Shown here piece by piece: positions 1 through 5,862 of a DNA stretch of 5,862 bases. The notes under the pieces were generated by a model that worked only from the letters and a program-made list of their open reading frames with translations, made no database searches and was not told the DNA's origin. Origin of the DNA: Arachidicoccus sp050436765 (GTDB lineage: Bacteria; Bacteroidota; Bacteroidia; Chitinophagales; Chitinophagaceae); assembly GCF_050436765.1 (NCBI RefSeq), contig NZ_JBNQGD010000291.1:1-5862 (forward strand), given 5' to 3'. The position numbers and the translations under genes are program-made. The stretch's first letter is position 1. Each line of letters begins with the position of its first letter.

Positions 1-1564
1 ATCCTAATCCCGTGGCTATTTGAGGTAAAAAGTTTTTGTTTTTGGTACTATTTATATCAAACTGTACGTCTACCGTTGCCATCAGCGTTCTGGGCGCAAT
101 CTGGTATCTTATATTAAACTTGGGCGTTATTCGCTCCGAAACGATTTTATTTACGGCGGCTTCAGCTAAAGCAACCGGATTATAGGTTTTGCTATATTGC
201 CCTTGTATGTTGGACGCTGGTGAAAAATAAAGCGGCGTAAGATTACCAAACTCATCAAATTGATATACGCCCATATTTGGCATTTTCATATAAGCTACAT
301 TACGCACGCCATCTGAATAATTGCGGTTATTTTCACTATGGGAAAAAGAGAGATCAGTTTTTATATGGATCTTTTCCGAAACATCATAATCGAGATTGAT
401 GCGATTGCTAATGCGCGTCAGATCTGTTCCTATGGTAACGCCTTTTTGGGTCAAATATTCCATAGAAGCGTAATACATAGCCTTAGTACCTCCGCCTGAC
501 ATGGAGATATTATGATCTTGCGTATTTCCTGACCTTGAGATAGCATCTACCCAGTTGGTATTATTACTATAATTGTAATAATTATAGGGATCATTGGGAT
601 CGTATTTAAACTCGTTCACTGTTTGGGTATTGAGCGGAATACCATTATTATTCATATACTCTTCTGGAATCAGATCAGAATATTGAGCACCGGTAAGCAT
701 TGGAATAGACTGTGCTTTTGGAGAGACCGATCCTTTAAAAGTATAAGCAATCGTTGGCTTACCTCTGCTGCCGCGTTTTGTATTAATTATTAATACACCG
801 CTTGCTCCTCTGGATCCCCAGATGGCAGTTGCAGCGGCATCTTTTAAAATGGTTATATCCTTAATATCGGAGGGGGCTATGTTTATTAAAGCCGCATATC
901 CTTGTTCATCTGCCGTTCCAAAGTCAAAGTCTGAAGGTATTTCCGTGTCGTAAGGCATACCATCGACAACAATGAGCGGGTTATCGGAGGAGTTTATGGA
1001 AGAAGTTCCTCTTATTCTAATCTGTAATCCTGCGCCCGGATCACCAGAATTGGCCGCAATATCAACACCCGCGAGCCGCCCTTGTAATGCCTGGTCAATA
1101 GAGGTGGCTTGCATTTCTTCCATCTCTTTGGCGTTGATATGGTCAACTGCAGTCGTTAAATTCCGCTTCTTTATTGGCAACATGCCATTATCAATGGTGC
1201 TTTGTGAGATCACTTGCACATCGTTTAGCGACGATAACTCTGCCTGCAATTTTATAAAATAGATACGTCGTGTATTTATAGCAAGATCTGTCTGACTTTT
1301 GTAACCGATAATAGAAAACGAAATTCTATGTTTTACATCGGTGACTTGTAACGCAAAACTACCTTCCAAATCAGTAATACTACCACGTATTACCCGGTTA
1401 TCGTTATCCGTTTCCGTAACGGATACACCACTTAAAGGAGCCCCTTTTACATCCGTTACCTTACCGGTGACTATAACTTTATCTTGGGCATTGGCCAGAG
1501 AAAACAGACCCGAGAAAACAGTAAGTACGGTAAAAACTAATAATTTTTGTAATACAATTCTCAT
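1..1564 (-). CDS. SusC/RagA family TonB-linked outer-membrane protein, N-terminal half (cut by the window edge)
   Basis: An open frame runs without a stop from an ATG at 1564 to the window edge, giving 521 residues of a family whose members are usually about 1000, so the rest of the barrel lies to the left. Residues 1-26 are a signal peptide (hydrophobic core LLVFTVLTVFSGLFSLA, cleavage likely after ANA, before QD). Residues about 32-107 match the carboxypeptidase-regulatory-like beta domain (VTGKVTDVKGAPLSGVSV, then FSIIGYKS). LNDVQVIS at 113-120 sits where the TonB box is expected. The plug domain covers about 135-265 and includes the SusC signature NPLIVVDGMPYD (195-206), ITILKDAAATAIWG (237-250) and SRGASGVLIINTKRG (251-265). 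Aromatic/Asn-rich barrel strands follow. Family role: a TonB/ExbBD-energised channel importing a glycan, peptide or other oligomer together with a SusD-like lid. The start lies 17 bases after the stop of the FAS1 gene, with an A/T-rich leader and no Shine-Dalgarno, which is usual here. The substrate cannot be deduced. The family call is firm. Confidence 0.96.
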   Translation of the reverse strand, partial: MRIVLQKLLVFTVLTVFSGLFSLANAQDKVIVTGKVTDVKGAPLSGVSVTETDNDNRVIRGSITDLEGSFALQVTDVKHRISFSIIGYKSQTDLAINTRRIYFIKLQAELSSLNDVQVISQSTIDNGMLPIKKRNLTTAVDHINAKEMEEMQATSIDQALQGRLAGVDIAANSGDPGAGLQIRIRGTSSINSSDNPLIVVDGMPYDTEIPSDFDFGTADEQGYAALINIAPSDIKDITILKDAAATAIWGSRGASGVLIINTKRGSRGKPTIAYTFKGSVSPKAQSIPMLTGAQYSDLIPEEYMNNNGIPLNTQTVNEFKYDPNDPYNYYNYSNNTNWVDAISRSGNTQDHNISMSGGGTKAMYYASMEYLTQKGVTIGTDLTRISNRINLDYDVSEKIHIKTDLSFSHSENNRNYSDGVRNVAYMKMPNMGVYQFDEFGNLTPLYFSPASNIQGQYSKTYNPVALAEAAVNKIVSERITPKFNIRYQIAPRTLMATVDVQFDINSTKNKNFLPQIATGLG

Positions 1565-1581
1565 AATATATATTAAGGGAG

Positions 1582-3819
1582 TTAGTCTTTGTTGTATTGA
1601 AGATAATTGTCGATTAAATGAATGACACAACGGTTGGAAAGATTATTACTTTGATTAATAATCACATGCGCAGTACGTCCCAAATCGTCGATTAAATTCA
1701 TAGAGCCCTTATAATTCTCCACTCTCACCCGGTAGGTAACGCCGATGTCATTCTGAAGATCTGTATTATACAACATGGGATCTGTATTACCGTCGGGTAC
1801 CGCTGTATGATCGGCTAAAACATGGTATTGTATAAACTTACGCACCAGATCCATATCATTAGGTGATGTAGAATTGAACTTAGGTACACCCGTGGATTGA
1901 TCCCCTGGTAGATACCCATCCTTCACCGCTTGCATGATAGCAGCGTTTGTGGGAACAAACAACGTACTGTAGCCCGTTAAGCCGATAATTTCGTTGGTGC
2001 TTGTATTAAACAATGAGGTGGAATTTTTCAAATACTCCCAGAAATCGTAGAAGTCAGAAGTCTCATCGGGAGCCAGTTTGTTTAACTGGTATCCAATACC
2101 ATTTTCAGAGTAAGTAAGAATATTATTGAGATAATATACTTTACCATTTGACGAGGTCTTACTGCTGTCTACATGCGCAACCAGGCCTGCATCCTCTAAA
2201 CCCGATGTAACTATTTCATTGTTATTAAATTTTATGTATTCTCCTTCACCATCAGCATCTCCGGATTTTACAATTCCACTTCCCGAAAGGTTGTCTGTTT
2301 CCGTCTTGTAGTTCCCAAAATATACACAGGTTCTTATGATTCTGTCGAGTCTGTCCGGGACACCATTGGTGCTTCCATTATATTTAAATTCTTCGCTGGA
2401 AGAATTATAGGTAAAGCCGGCTGCGGCAAAAACACTATCAGGAATCAGAAAAATATTTACAGGGATATTAGATTTACCTATTAACAAATTCAACCCCGCT
2501 GTTTTGAATAAACGGGTCATGAAAGTATATTTGGGATTCAGGTAGGCTTCACTAAAGACGGTACTAAAGATGTCGGCATTCTCTACTTTATTAGTCCCGT
2601 AAAAAATACCATTACTCAATATTTTTCTATCAATTACATTTGAACTTGGATCGAAACGAGCGGGCTCAGAAAAGCTATTAACCGTCGATTGAAATTTAGA
2701 TGGCCAGACAGCGGTGGGAAACATCTGCGCATTTAAAAAATCCGTAATAATACTTATCGGGACACTATCCAATGAAGGATAATATTTCAACAAAGTGTTT
2801 TTAACATAGGCATCAACCGCTTCATTATCGGGAGCAAACATCGTCCAACAATCTTGCTGGCCGTCATTATCACCTATCTTTAGAAAGTTTTCATTGTTAG
2901 GTGAATAAGCCAATAAGGGAGAATATGCTTTTACGTATACTTTATCAGAATTTCTGGTCAGTGTTTGGTATCGCTGCGTAGCATCTTCATTATAGATAAA
3001 CTGAACGGTATTATTGGTATATAATCGGTTCAGGATTTTCCAAAAACTGCTATACTGTGGTTGTTTTCTTAAATACTCGTCGATACTAGGTAAGGGGCTG
3101 ATAACTTTGTCGATTTCATGAATCATCCCGTTTTCAGCATCAATATCTGCAGATACTACACCTGCCTGGCAAATATTGAAACCTGTATATTTAGAATTGG
3201 GGTAGAAATAATTATAATCAAATGCAGATAGGCCGGCGGACGATAAATAACTATCTATAAAATAGGTAATGTATTTATTATTATAGTCAGAAGAAATATA
3301 ATTACCTGTAAGAGAACTGGCTATATTGTTGCGATTTGAAGCAATGGCCTCTATCGGACCATTATCGGAAGTATCTTTATAAAACCCGGTATAATAAGCC
3401 GTTCGTCTTCTAAATGCAGCATTGAGTGTCCACCCCGTATTATTTTCTGTCGCTTGATAATCGTTTAAAGTGCTTTTGGAAAACTTATTATATATGAGCA
3501 TATATTGAATCATTGCTCTGGCTGTCGCAGAATCAATGGATTCAACCCCTTTCATATTATTGGACTTGAAATAATCTTCAAAAGCAGCGTCATTAGGTGC
3601 AAAAAATGTCCAATAACCTGCACCGGTTTTTAGTGTCTCTTTATAGCCACTTTTGTCAATAACAGCCAGTAGATCTTTGAAATTTCCCCGACCATCCAAA
3701 ACCTGGTAGATGGGCGGTGCAAGGTTATCAGGCCTTCCATAAAAGGAATTCCACTCCTTTTTTCTGCAACCAAAAAATAGCATTATTAATAAAATAAATA
3801 AAGCATTTGATTTATACAT
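1582..3819 (-). CDS. Four-domain FAS1 (fasciclin) lipoprotein of a SusC-type operon
   Basis: A 745-residue protein with a lipoprotein signal peptide: hydrophobic ALFILLIMLFFG, then lipobox LFFGC with C18 as the lipidated residue, followed by RKKEW. The mature chain reads as four divergent FAS1 domains, each with an H1-like strand and a closing H2-like strand. Domain 1, about 37-242: YWTFFAPNDAAFEDYF (69-84) and GMIHEIDKVISP (231-242). Domain 2, about 247-415: CWTMFAPDNEAVDAY (324-338) and NGIFYGTNKV (403-412). Domain 3, about 428-572: VNIFLIPDSVFAAAGF (454-469) and GKVYYLNNILTYSE (559-572). Domain 4, about 589-742: YSTLFVPTNAAIMQAV (617-632), IQYHVL (663-668) and RCVIHLIDNYLQY (730-742). FAS1 domains are adhesion or ligand-binding modules; no catalytic motif is visible. 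The lipid anchor suggests the outer membrane. It is the first gene before SusC, 17 bases apart, so co-transcription and a role as transporter accessory subunit are inferred. Domain 1 is longer than the usual about 140 residues. ATG at 3819 is the only start that gives the full signal peptide. Confidence 0.93.
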   Translation of the reverse strand: MYKSNALFILLIMLFFGCRKKEWNSFYGRPDNLAPPIYQVLDGRGNFKDLLAVIDKSGYKETLKTGAGYWTFFAPNDAAFEDYFKSNNMKGVESIDSATARAMIQYMLIYNKFSKSTLNDYQATENNTGWTLNAAFRRRTAYYTGFYKDTSDNGPIEAIASNRNNIASSLTGNYISSDYNNKYITYFIDSYLSSAGLSAFDYNYFYPNSKYTGFNICQAGVVSADIDAENGMIHEIDKVISPLPSIDEYLRKQPQYSSFWKILNRLYTNNTVQFIYNEDATQRYQTLTRNSDKVYVKAYSPLLAYSPNNENFLKIGDNDGQQDCWTMFAPDNEAVDAYVKNTLLKYYPSLDSVPISIITDFLNAQMFPTAVWPSKFQSTVNSFSEPARFDPSSNVIDRKILSNGIFYGTNKVENADIFSTVFSEAYLNPKYTFMTRLFKTAGLNLLIGKSNIPVNIFLIPDSVFAAAGFTYNSSSEEFKYNGSTNGVPDRLDRIIRTCVYFGNYKTETDNLSGSGIVKSGDADGEGEYIKFNNNEIVTSGLEDAGLVAHVDSSKTSSNGKVYYLNNILTYSENGIGYQLNKLAPDETSDFYDFWEYLKNSTSLFNTSTNEIIGLTGYSTLFVPTNAAIMQAVKDGYLPGDQSTGVPKFNSTSPNDMDLVRKFIQYHVLADHTAVPDGNTDPMLYNTDLQNDIGVTYRVRVENYKGSMNLIDDLGRTAHVIINQSNNLSNRCVIHLIDNYLQYNKD

Positions 3820-3938
3820 AGCACATTATTATTTATGAATTTTTTTAATGTATTTAAAATATGACATAAGAATTTCCATAGGGATATTTCACTTCCCTAC
3901 ACTTTTATTAAACCATATAGCCGGTGTTATACCATATG

Positions 3939-3952
3939 CAAAGTTAGCTTTG
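3939..3952. promoter_or_regulatory. Small dyad CAAAGTTAGCTTTG overlapping -7-like boxes on both strands
   Basis: Five-base arms CAAAG/CTTTG flank TTAG. Read leftwards it gives TAACTTTG, and read rightwards TAGCTTTG, both fitting the Bacteroidota -7 consensus TAnnTTTG. The leftward copy would start a transcript about 115 bases before the FAS1 gene. However, no TTTG (-33) element is visible at the right distance for it. It could be a weak promoter, a protein-binding dyad or chance in A/T-rich DNA. Confidence 0.25.
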
Positions 3953-4051
3953 AAAGCGCAGATAGCTATTCTGCCCTTTCACTCGATAAAAAATGACACG
4001 CAACTAATCCCATTAATTCCTATTTTGATTTTAAATTTAATAACCTGCACA

Positions 4052-4076
4052 GCAATCGATTGCAATTAAGTTGCAA
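4052..4076. repeat. 12-bp palindrome GCAATCGATTGC plus TTGCAA repeat at 11-bp spacing
   Basis: GCAATCGATTGC (4052-4063) is a perfect palindrome. TTGCAA at 4060-4065 recurs at 4071-4076, one helical turn further on. This arrangement of half-sites on one DNA face is typical of operators. It lies about 230 bases before the FAS1 start and close to the candidate -7 box at 4131-4138. The function is inferred from shape only; no regulator is encoded nearby. Confidence 0.25.
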
Positions 4077-4130
4077 TAAAAACCTTAAAATTCTTCCGTC
4101 TTTTAATAAAAAGAAAATAGCATACACAAT

Positions 4131-4158
4131 CAAAAATAAATTCCTATAGCCATGCAAT
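4131..4158 (-). promoter_or_regulatory. Candidate Bacteroidota sigma-A promoter for the FAS1-SusC operon
   Basis: On the minus strand, 4138-4131 reads TATTTTTG, an exact match to the -7 consensus TAnnTTTG. Upstream, ATTG at 4158-4155 provides a TTG core separated by 16 bases, slightly shorter than is usual. A full TTTG exists at 4167-4164 but is 25 bases away, too far. Use of this promoter would give an untranslated leader of about 300 bases. In DNA this A/T-rich a match to the -7 box can occur by chance, so confidence is low. Confidence 0.3.
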
Positions 4159-4275
4159 TCTTACAAACACCTAAACTGTTGAATTATTGTTTCGGGCAAA
4201 TTTCCTTTTTGAACCCAACTTGATTAATTACTAACGTTTATTTGTAAACAAACTTATAATAGAACAATAATTTAA

Positions 4276-4295
4276 CCATCCTGCTCCATCCTGCT
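4276..4295. repeat. Perfect 10-bp tandem repeat CCATCCTGCT x2
   Basis: Two exact adjacent copies, 4276-4285 and 4286-4295, form a GC-rich island in otherwise A/T-rich intergenic DNA. It looks like a replication-slippage duplication. A binding site with two half-sites on one helical face is also possible. No function can be assigned. Confidence 0.6.
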
Positions 4296-4682
4296 TTATG
4301 TGAAAATTAATCTTTATAAAAATGTATTATTTTATTAAACATACATATAATGATATTTATCAATTATTTATAGTTGTTTATTAGTATAGCATAATTAATT
4401 ATTTTTTTCTTTAAAAAAAATATGAAATTTAATCTTGGTAGCATTGGCAAGACATAGGCTGCTAATTAATCCATTATTATGATAGCTTCACGATTCAGAT
4501 GGGCAAATCCTTCCCTTTATCGCTAGATTTATGGACCCCGCGTTAATACATTCCTTTATGGAAACTTTGGGAACGGGTACATTTATCGCAAGTCTAACTG
4601 CATATCCACCGTCTTATGTGTATGGTAAATTTCTTCTCTGTTACTGTAGCAAAATACAAAGAAGCACTTGATATTGACAGAT

Positions 4683-4702
4683 GGTAGCACTCGGCAGCAC
4701 TC
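4683..4702. repeat. Imperfect 10-bp tandem duplication (GGTAGCACTC / GGCAGCACTC)
   Basis: Two adjacent ten-base copies differ at one position. The unit length is not a multiple of three, so within the proposed transposase relic it produces exactly the frame change seen between the upstream (4486-4671) and downstream (4688-4813) matching segments. Slippage duplication is the simplest origin. Confidence 0.6.
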
Positions 4703-4725
4703 TACAGAAATTTGATATTGCGTAA

Positions 4726-4776
4726 GATGCAATTGGCAAGGCAACCACCTAAGGATGGTTGCATTACCAATGCATC
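4726..4776 (-). repeat. Long imperfect inverted repeat (hairpin) downstream of the oxidoreductase gene
   Basis: Arms 4726-4749 and 4753-4776 pair along almost their whole length. From outside in there are six pairs (GATGCA/TGCATC), a one-base bulge, TTGG/CCAA, three further pairs including one G-U, one mismatch, then GCAACCA/TGGTTGC, another one-base bulge, and CC/GG closing a three-base loop. The G-U pair forms in the minus-strand RNA but becomes a C-A clash in the plus-strand RNA, so the fold favours the leftward transcript of the oxidoreductase gene, whose stop is 53 bases upstream. No U-run follows, so it is not a classical intrinsic terminator. It could be an mRNA 3' stabilising hairpin, a Rho-assisted end or an intergenic repeat. 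It overlaps the proposed transposase relic. Confidence 0.55.
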
Positions 4777-4829
4777 AGGGAGCAGTATAATCTTCGTTAG
4801 CAAAAAGAGATAACCTTATTTCTTGCAGC

Positions 4830-5840
4830 TTATTGTTGTTTTAAGCTATTCAGTAATTCAAAGCAACGCAATCTGGCTTTTGTATCATAGATATAAGACG
4901 AAAAGATAATCTCATCCGGTTCAAATTCTTCTGTGAATTTTTCTAATTTTTCCTTTACCGTTTGTGCACTTCCCTCAAATGAATACTTTCTCATATCCTT
5001 TACATGCGCGGCCTCGTACATATCCCAAATGTCATCTATATTATTTACCGGGGGTTGTAGCGGACGCCTTGTATTGCGTATAATATTGAGCGCGAATAAA
5101 TTACCGGTAGTAGCGAGGTACTCAGCTTGTTTATCTGTATCAGCCATTACCACATTCGCTCCAACTATAACATAAGGGTAAGCTAGTTGTGAAGAAGGTT
5201 TAAAGTTTTCCCGATAGATACGTAAAGCCTCTGATAAATAGGTCGGTGCAAAATGGCTGGCAAACGCATAGGGTAGCCCGAGAGTTGCCGCCAGTTGCGC
5301 ACTAAAAGTGCTGGAGCCCAAAATATAAATAGGCACTTCTGTTCCTTCTCCCGGTATCGCTCTTACGGCGCTTCCTGTACCCTCTTTCGAAAGATAAGAC
5401 TGTACCTCTTGTATATCTCGTGGAAAATCATGAACAGTTTCCACATACTGTCGTCTTAAAGCCCTCGCCGTTATTTGATCAGTACCCGGGGCCCGGCCTA
5501 GTCCCAGGTCTATACGATCAGGAAATAAAGTGGCGAGTGTTCCAAATTGCTCTGCCACAACCAGGGGCGCATGATTGGGAAGCATTATACCACCGGATCC
5601 CACACGTATGGACTTTGTACCTTGGGCAAGATATTGAATCAACAAAGCAGTTGCCGAACTTACAATACTGGGTGCATTATGATGTTCAGCCACCCAGAAA
5701 CGTTTAAAATGGAGACGTTCAGCAAGTTGCGCAAGTTCCAAACTTGCTTCCATGGCGGATTTATGACTAAATCCTTCTCTCACCGGAACCAGGTCCAATA
5801 CAGAAAAGGCCACTTTCGATAATGCTATCTTTGGTTTCAT
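4830..5840 (-). CDS. Luciferase-like flavin-dependent oxidoreductase (YhbW/MsnO8 type, group 1)
   Basis: A complete 336-residue protein, the same size as E. coli YhbW (about 335). It belongs to the bacterial luciferase-like monooxygenase superfamily: a TIM-barrel, cytosolic enzyme using reduced FMN with oxygen, or an F420/FMN oxidoreductase. Diagnostic blocks occur in family order: FSVLDLVPVREG (12-23), RFWVAEHHNAPSIVSSATAL (47-66), GSGGIMLPNHAPLVVAEQFG (81-100), LFPDRIDLGLGRAPGTDQ (105-122), ILGSSTFSAQLAATLGLPYA (173-192) and FASHFAP (193-199). The C-terminal block GSAQTVKEKLEKF (290-302), with IIFSSYIYD (311-319), is the usual end of this family. No frameshift or missing block is seen. The ATG at 5840 gives the expected N-terminus; upstream lies ACGAGAAAA with no strong Shine-Dalgarno. 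The natural substrate is unknown for the family and cannot be inferred here. It faces the gene-poor stretch and is probably transcribed apart from the FAS1-SusC operon. Confidence 0.95.
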   Translation of the reverse strand: MKPKIALSKVAFSVLDLVPVREGFSHKSAMEASLELAQLAERLHFKRFWVAEHHNAPSIVSSATALLIQYLAQGTKSIRVGSGGIMLPNHAPLVVAEQFGTLATLFPDRIDLGLGRAPGTDQITARALRRQYVETVHDFPRDIQEVQSYLSKEGTGSAVRAIPGEGTEVPIYILGSSTFSAQLAATLGLPYAFASHFAPTYLSEALRIYRENFKPSSQLAYPYVIVGANVVMADTDKQAEYLATTGNLFALNIIRNTRRPLQPPVNNIDDIWDMYEAAHVKDMRKYSFEGSAQTVKEKLEKFTEEFEPDEIIFSSYIYDTKARLRCFELLNSLKQQ

Positions 5841-5862
5841 TTTTCTCGTTTATAGAGTTTTG

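Larger units (their letters stand above)
3820..4436. other. A/T-rich gene-free leader region upstream of the FAS1-SusC operon
   Basis: No credible gene is visible on either strand; the only sizeable open frame (plus strand, 3848-4069) has no recognisable domain. The stretch is strikingly A/T-rich, more so than the coding regions and than the adjoining 4437-4829. Since both flanking intact genes read leftwards, it should contain the promoter and 5' leader of the FAS1-SusC operon. It holds a candidate -7 box (4131-4138), a small dyad (3939-3952), a 12-bp palindrome followed by an 11-bp-phased repeat (4052-4076) and a perfect 10-bp tandem repeat (4276-4295), each listed separately. No tRNA or riboswitch is apparent by eye. 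The bases just before the FAS1 start (3820-3850) contain no Shine-Dalgarno sequence, only A/T-rich leader. Confidence 0.75.
4486..4813 (+). pseudogene. Decayed transposase fragment, probably IS1182-like N-terminal region
   Basis: Frame 1 is open from 4486 to a TGA at 4669. It contains GQILPF, then DPALIHSFMETL and AYPPSYVYGKFLLCYCSKIQRS. From memory these follow the order of the N-terminal transposase domain (Pfam DUF772 type) of Bacteroidota IS1182 elements: GQ-LLP, DPVR-hydrophobic helix, YHP----K--LY-Y---I-SSRK. A second frame (4688-4813) continues with ALYRNLILRKMQ and LARQPPKDGCIT, resembling the family's next block (N-x-F-x-WL then Q-x-P----TI). Two TGA codons (4669, 4675) interrupt it. 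The frame change coincides with a 10-bp tandem duplication (4683-4702) whose removal restores one frame. There is no DDE catalytic domain and no clear terminal repeats, so this is a relic. Base composition here is coding-like, unlike 3820-4436. The similarity is judged by eye and the downstream block is the weaker part; it could still be chance. Confidence 0.38.

Noticed and set aside
1565..1581. Possible terminator or promoter between the FAS1 and SusC genes
   Set aside because: Seventeen A/T-rich bases cannot hold a hairpin with a U-tract or a full promoter; the two genes are read as one operon.
972..1625. Plus-strand open frames (972-1262 and 1341-1625) opposite the SusC N-terminus
   Set aside because: They are antisense to a clearly conserved SusC signal peptide, regulatory-like domain and plug; no protein family is recognisable in them.
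3848..4069. Plus-strand open frame of 73 codons in the leader region
   Set aside because: It lies in A/T-rich non-coding DNA, shows no recognisable domain, has no ribosome-binding context and runs against all intact genes; its hydrophobic look follows from T-rich codons.
4622..4687. Short plus-strand open frame reading MVNFFSVTVAKYKEALDIDRW
   Set aside because: Only 21 codons, with no leader or homology; it is better explained as an alternative frame within the proposed transposase relic.
4726..4776. Hairpin as a classical intrinsic terminator
   Set aside because: There is no run of U after either arm on either strand, so it is reported as an inverted repeat of uncertain role.
4933..5822. 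Plus-strand open frames (4933-5175, 5420-5707, 5547-5822) opposite the oxidoreductase gene
   Set aside because: They are antisense shadows of a well-conserved complete luciferase-like protein; two of them overlap each other, and none resembles a known protein.

Overview
The window looks like chromosomal DNA of a Bacteroidota bacterium, most likely of the Chitinophagaceae/Sphingobacteriaceae type. The reasons are a SusC/RagA-type TonB-dependent outer-membrane protein, a multi-FAS1 lipoprotein directly upstream of it, A/T-rich leaders without Shine-Dalgarno sequences, and a moderately AT-rich base composition. The genus cannot be fixed from the sequence alone.

Layout (all intact genes are on the minus strand, so transcription runs from high to low coordinates). 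At 5840-4830 is a complete YhbW/MsnO8-type luciferase-like flavin-dependent oxidoreductase. A gene-poor stretch of about 1 kb follows (4829-3820). Its part nearer the oxidoreductase (about 4437-4829) has coding-like base composition. It holds what I read as a decayed plus-strand transposase fragment (IS1182-like N-terminal region, with stops and a frameshift) and a 51-base imperfect hairpin. The other part (3820-4436) is very A/T-rich and carries only candidate control elements: a Bacteroidota-type -7 box, two small dyads and a 10-bp tandem repeat. At 3819-1582 is a 745-residue lipoprotein with four divergent FAS1 (fasciclin) domains. Only 17 bases later, at 1564, a SusC/RagA family TonB-linked transporter begins; its first 521 residues are visible before it leaves the window at base 1.

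How the parts fit. The FAS1 lipoprotein and the SusC protein almost certainly form one operon, presumably continuing into a SusD/RagB lipoprotein gene beyond the left edge. SusC proteins are TonB-driven outer-membrane channels. A lipid-anchored FAS1 protein encoded first in the operon is best read as an accessory surface or periplasmic binding/adhesion subunit of that uptake system. No degradative enzyme, sigma/anti-sigma pair or other regulator is visible, so the substrate cannot be named. The oxidoreductase is separated by the gene-poor region and shows no functional link to the transporter.

The most noteworthy points are the FAS1-first SusC operon, the transposase remnant in which a 10-bp tandem duplication would account for the frameshift, and the long hairpin downstream of the oxidoreductase gene. 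I see no CRISPR array, tRNA, rRNA or intact mobile element.
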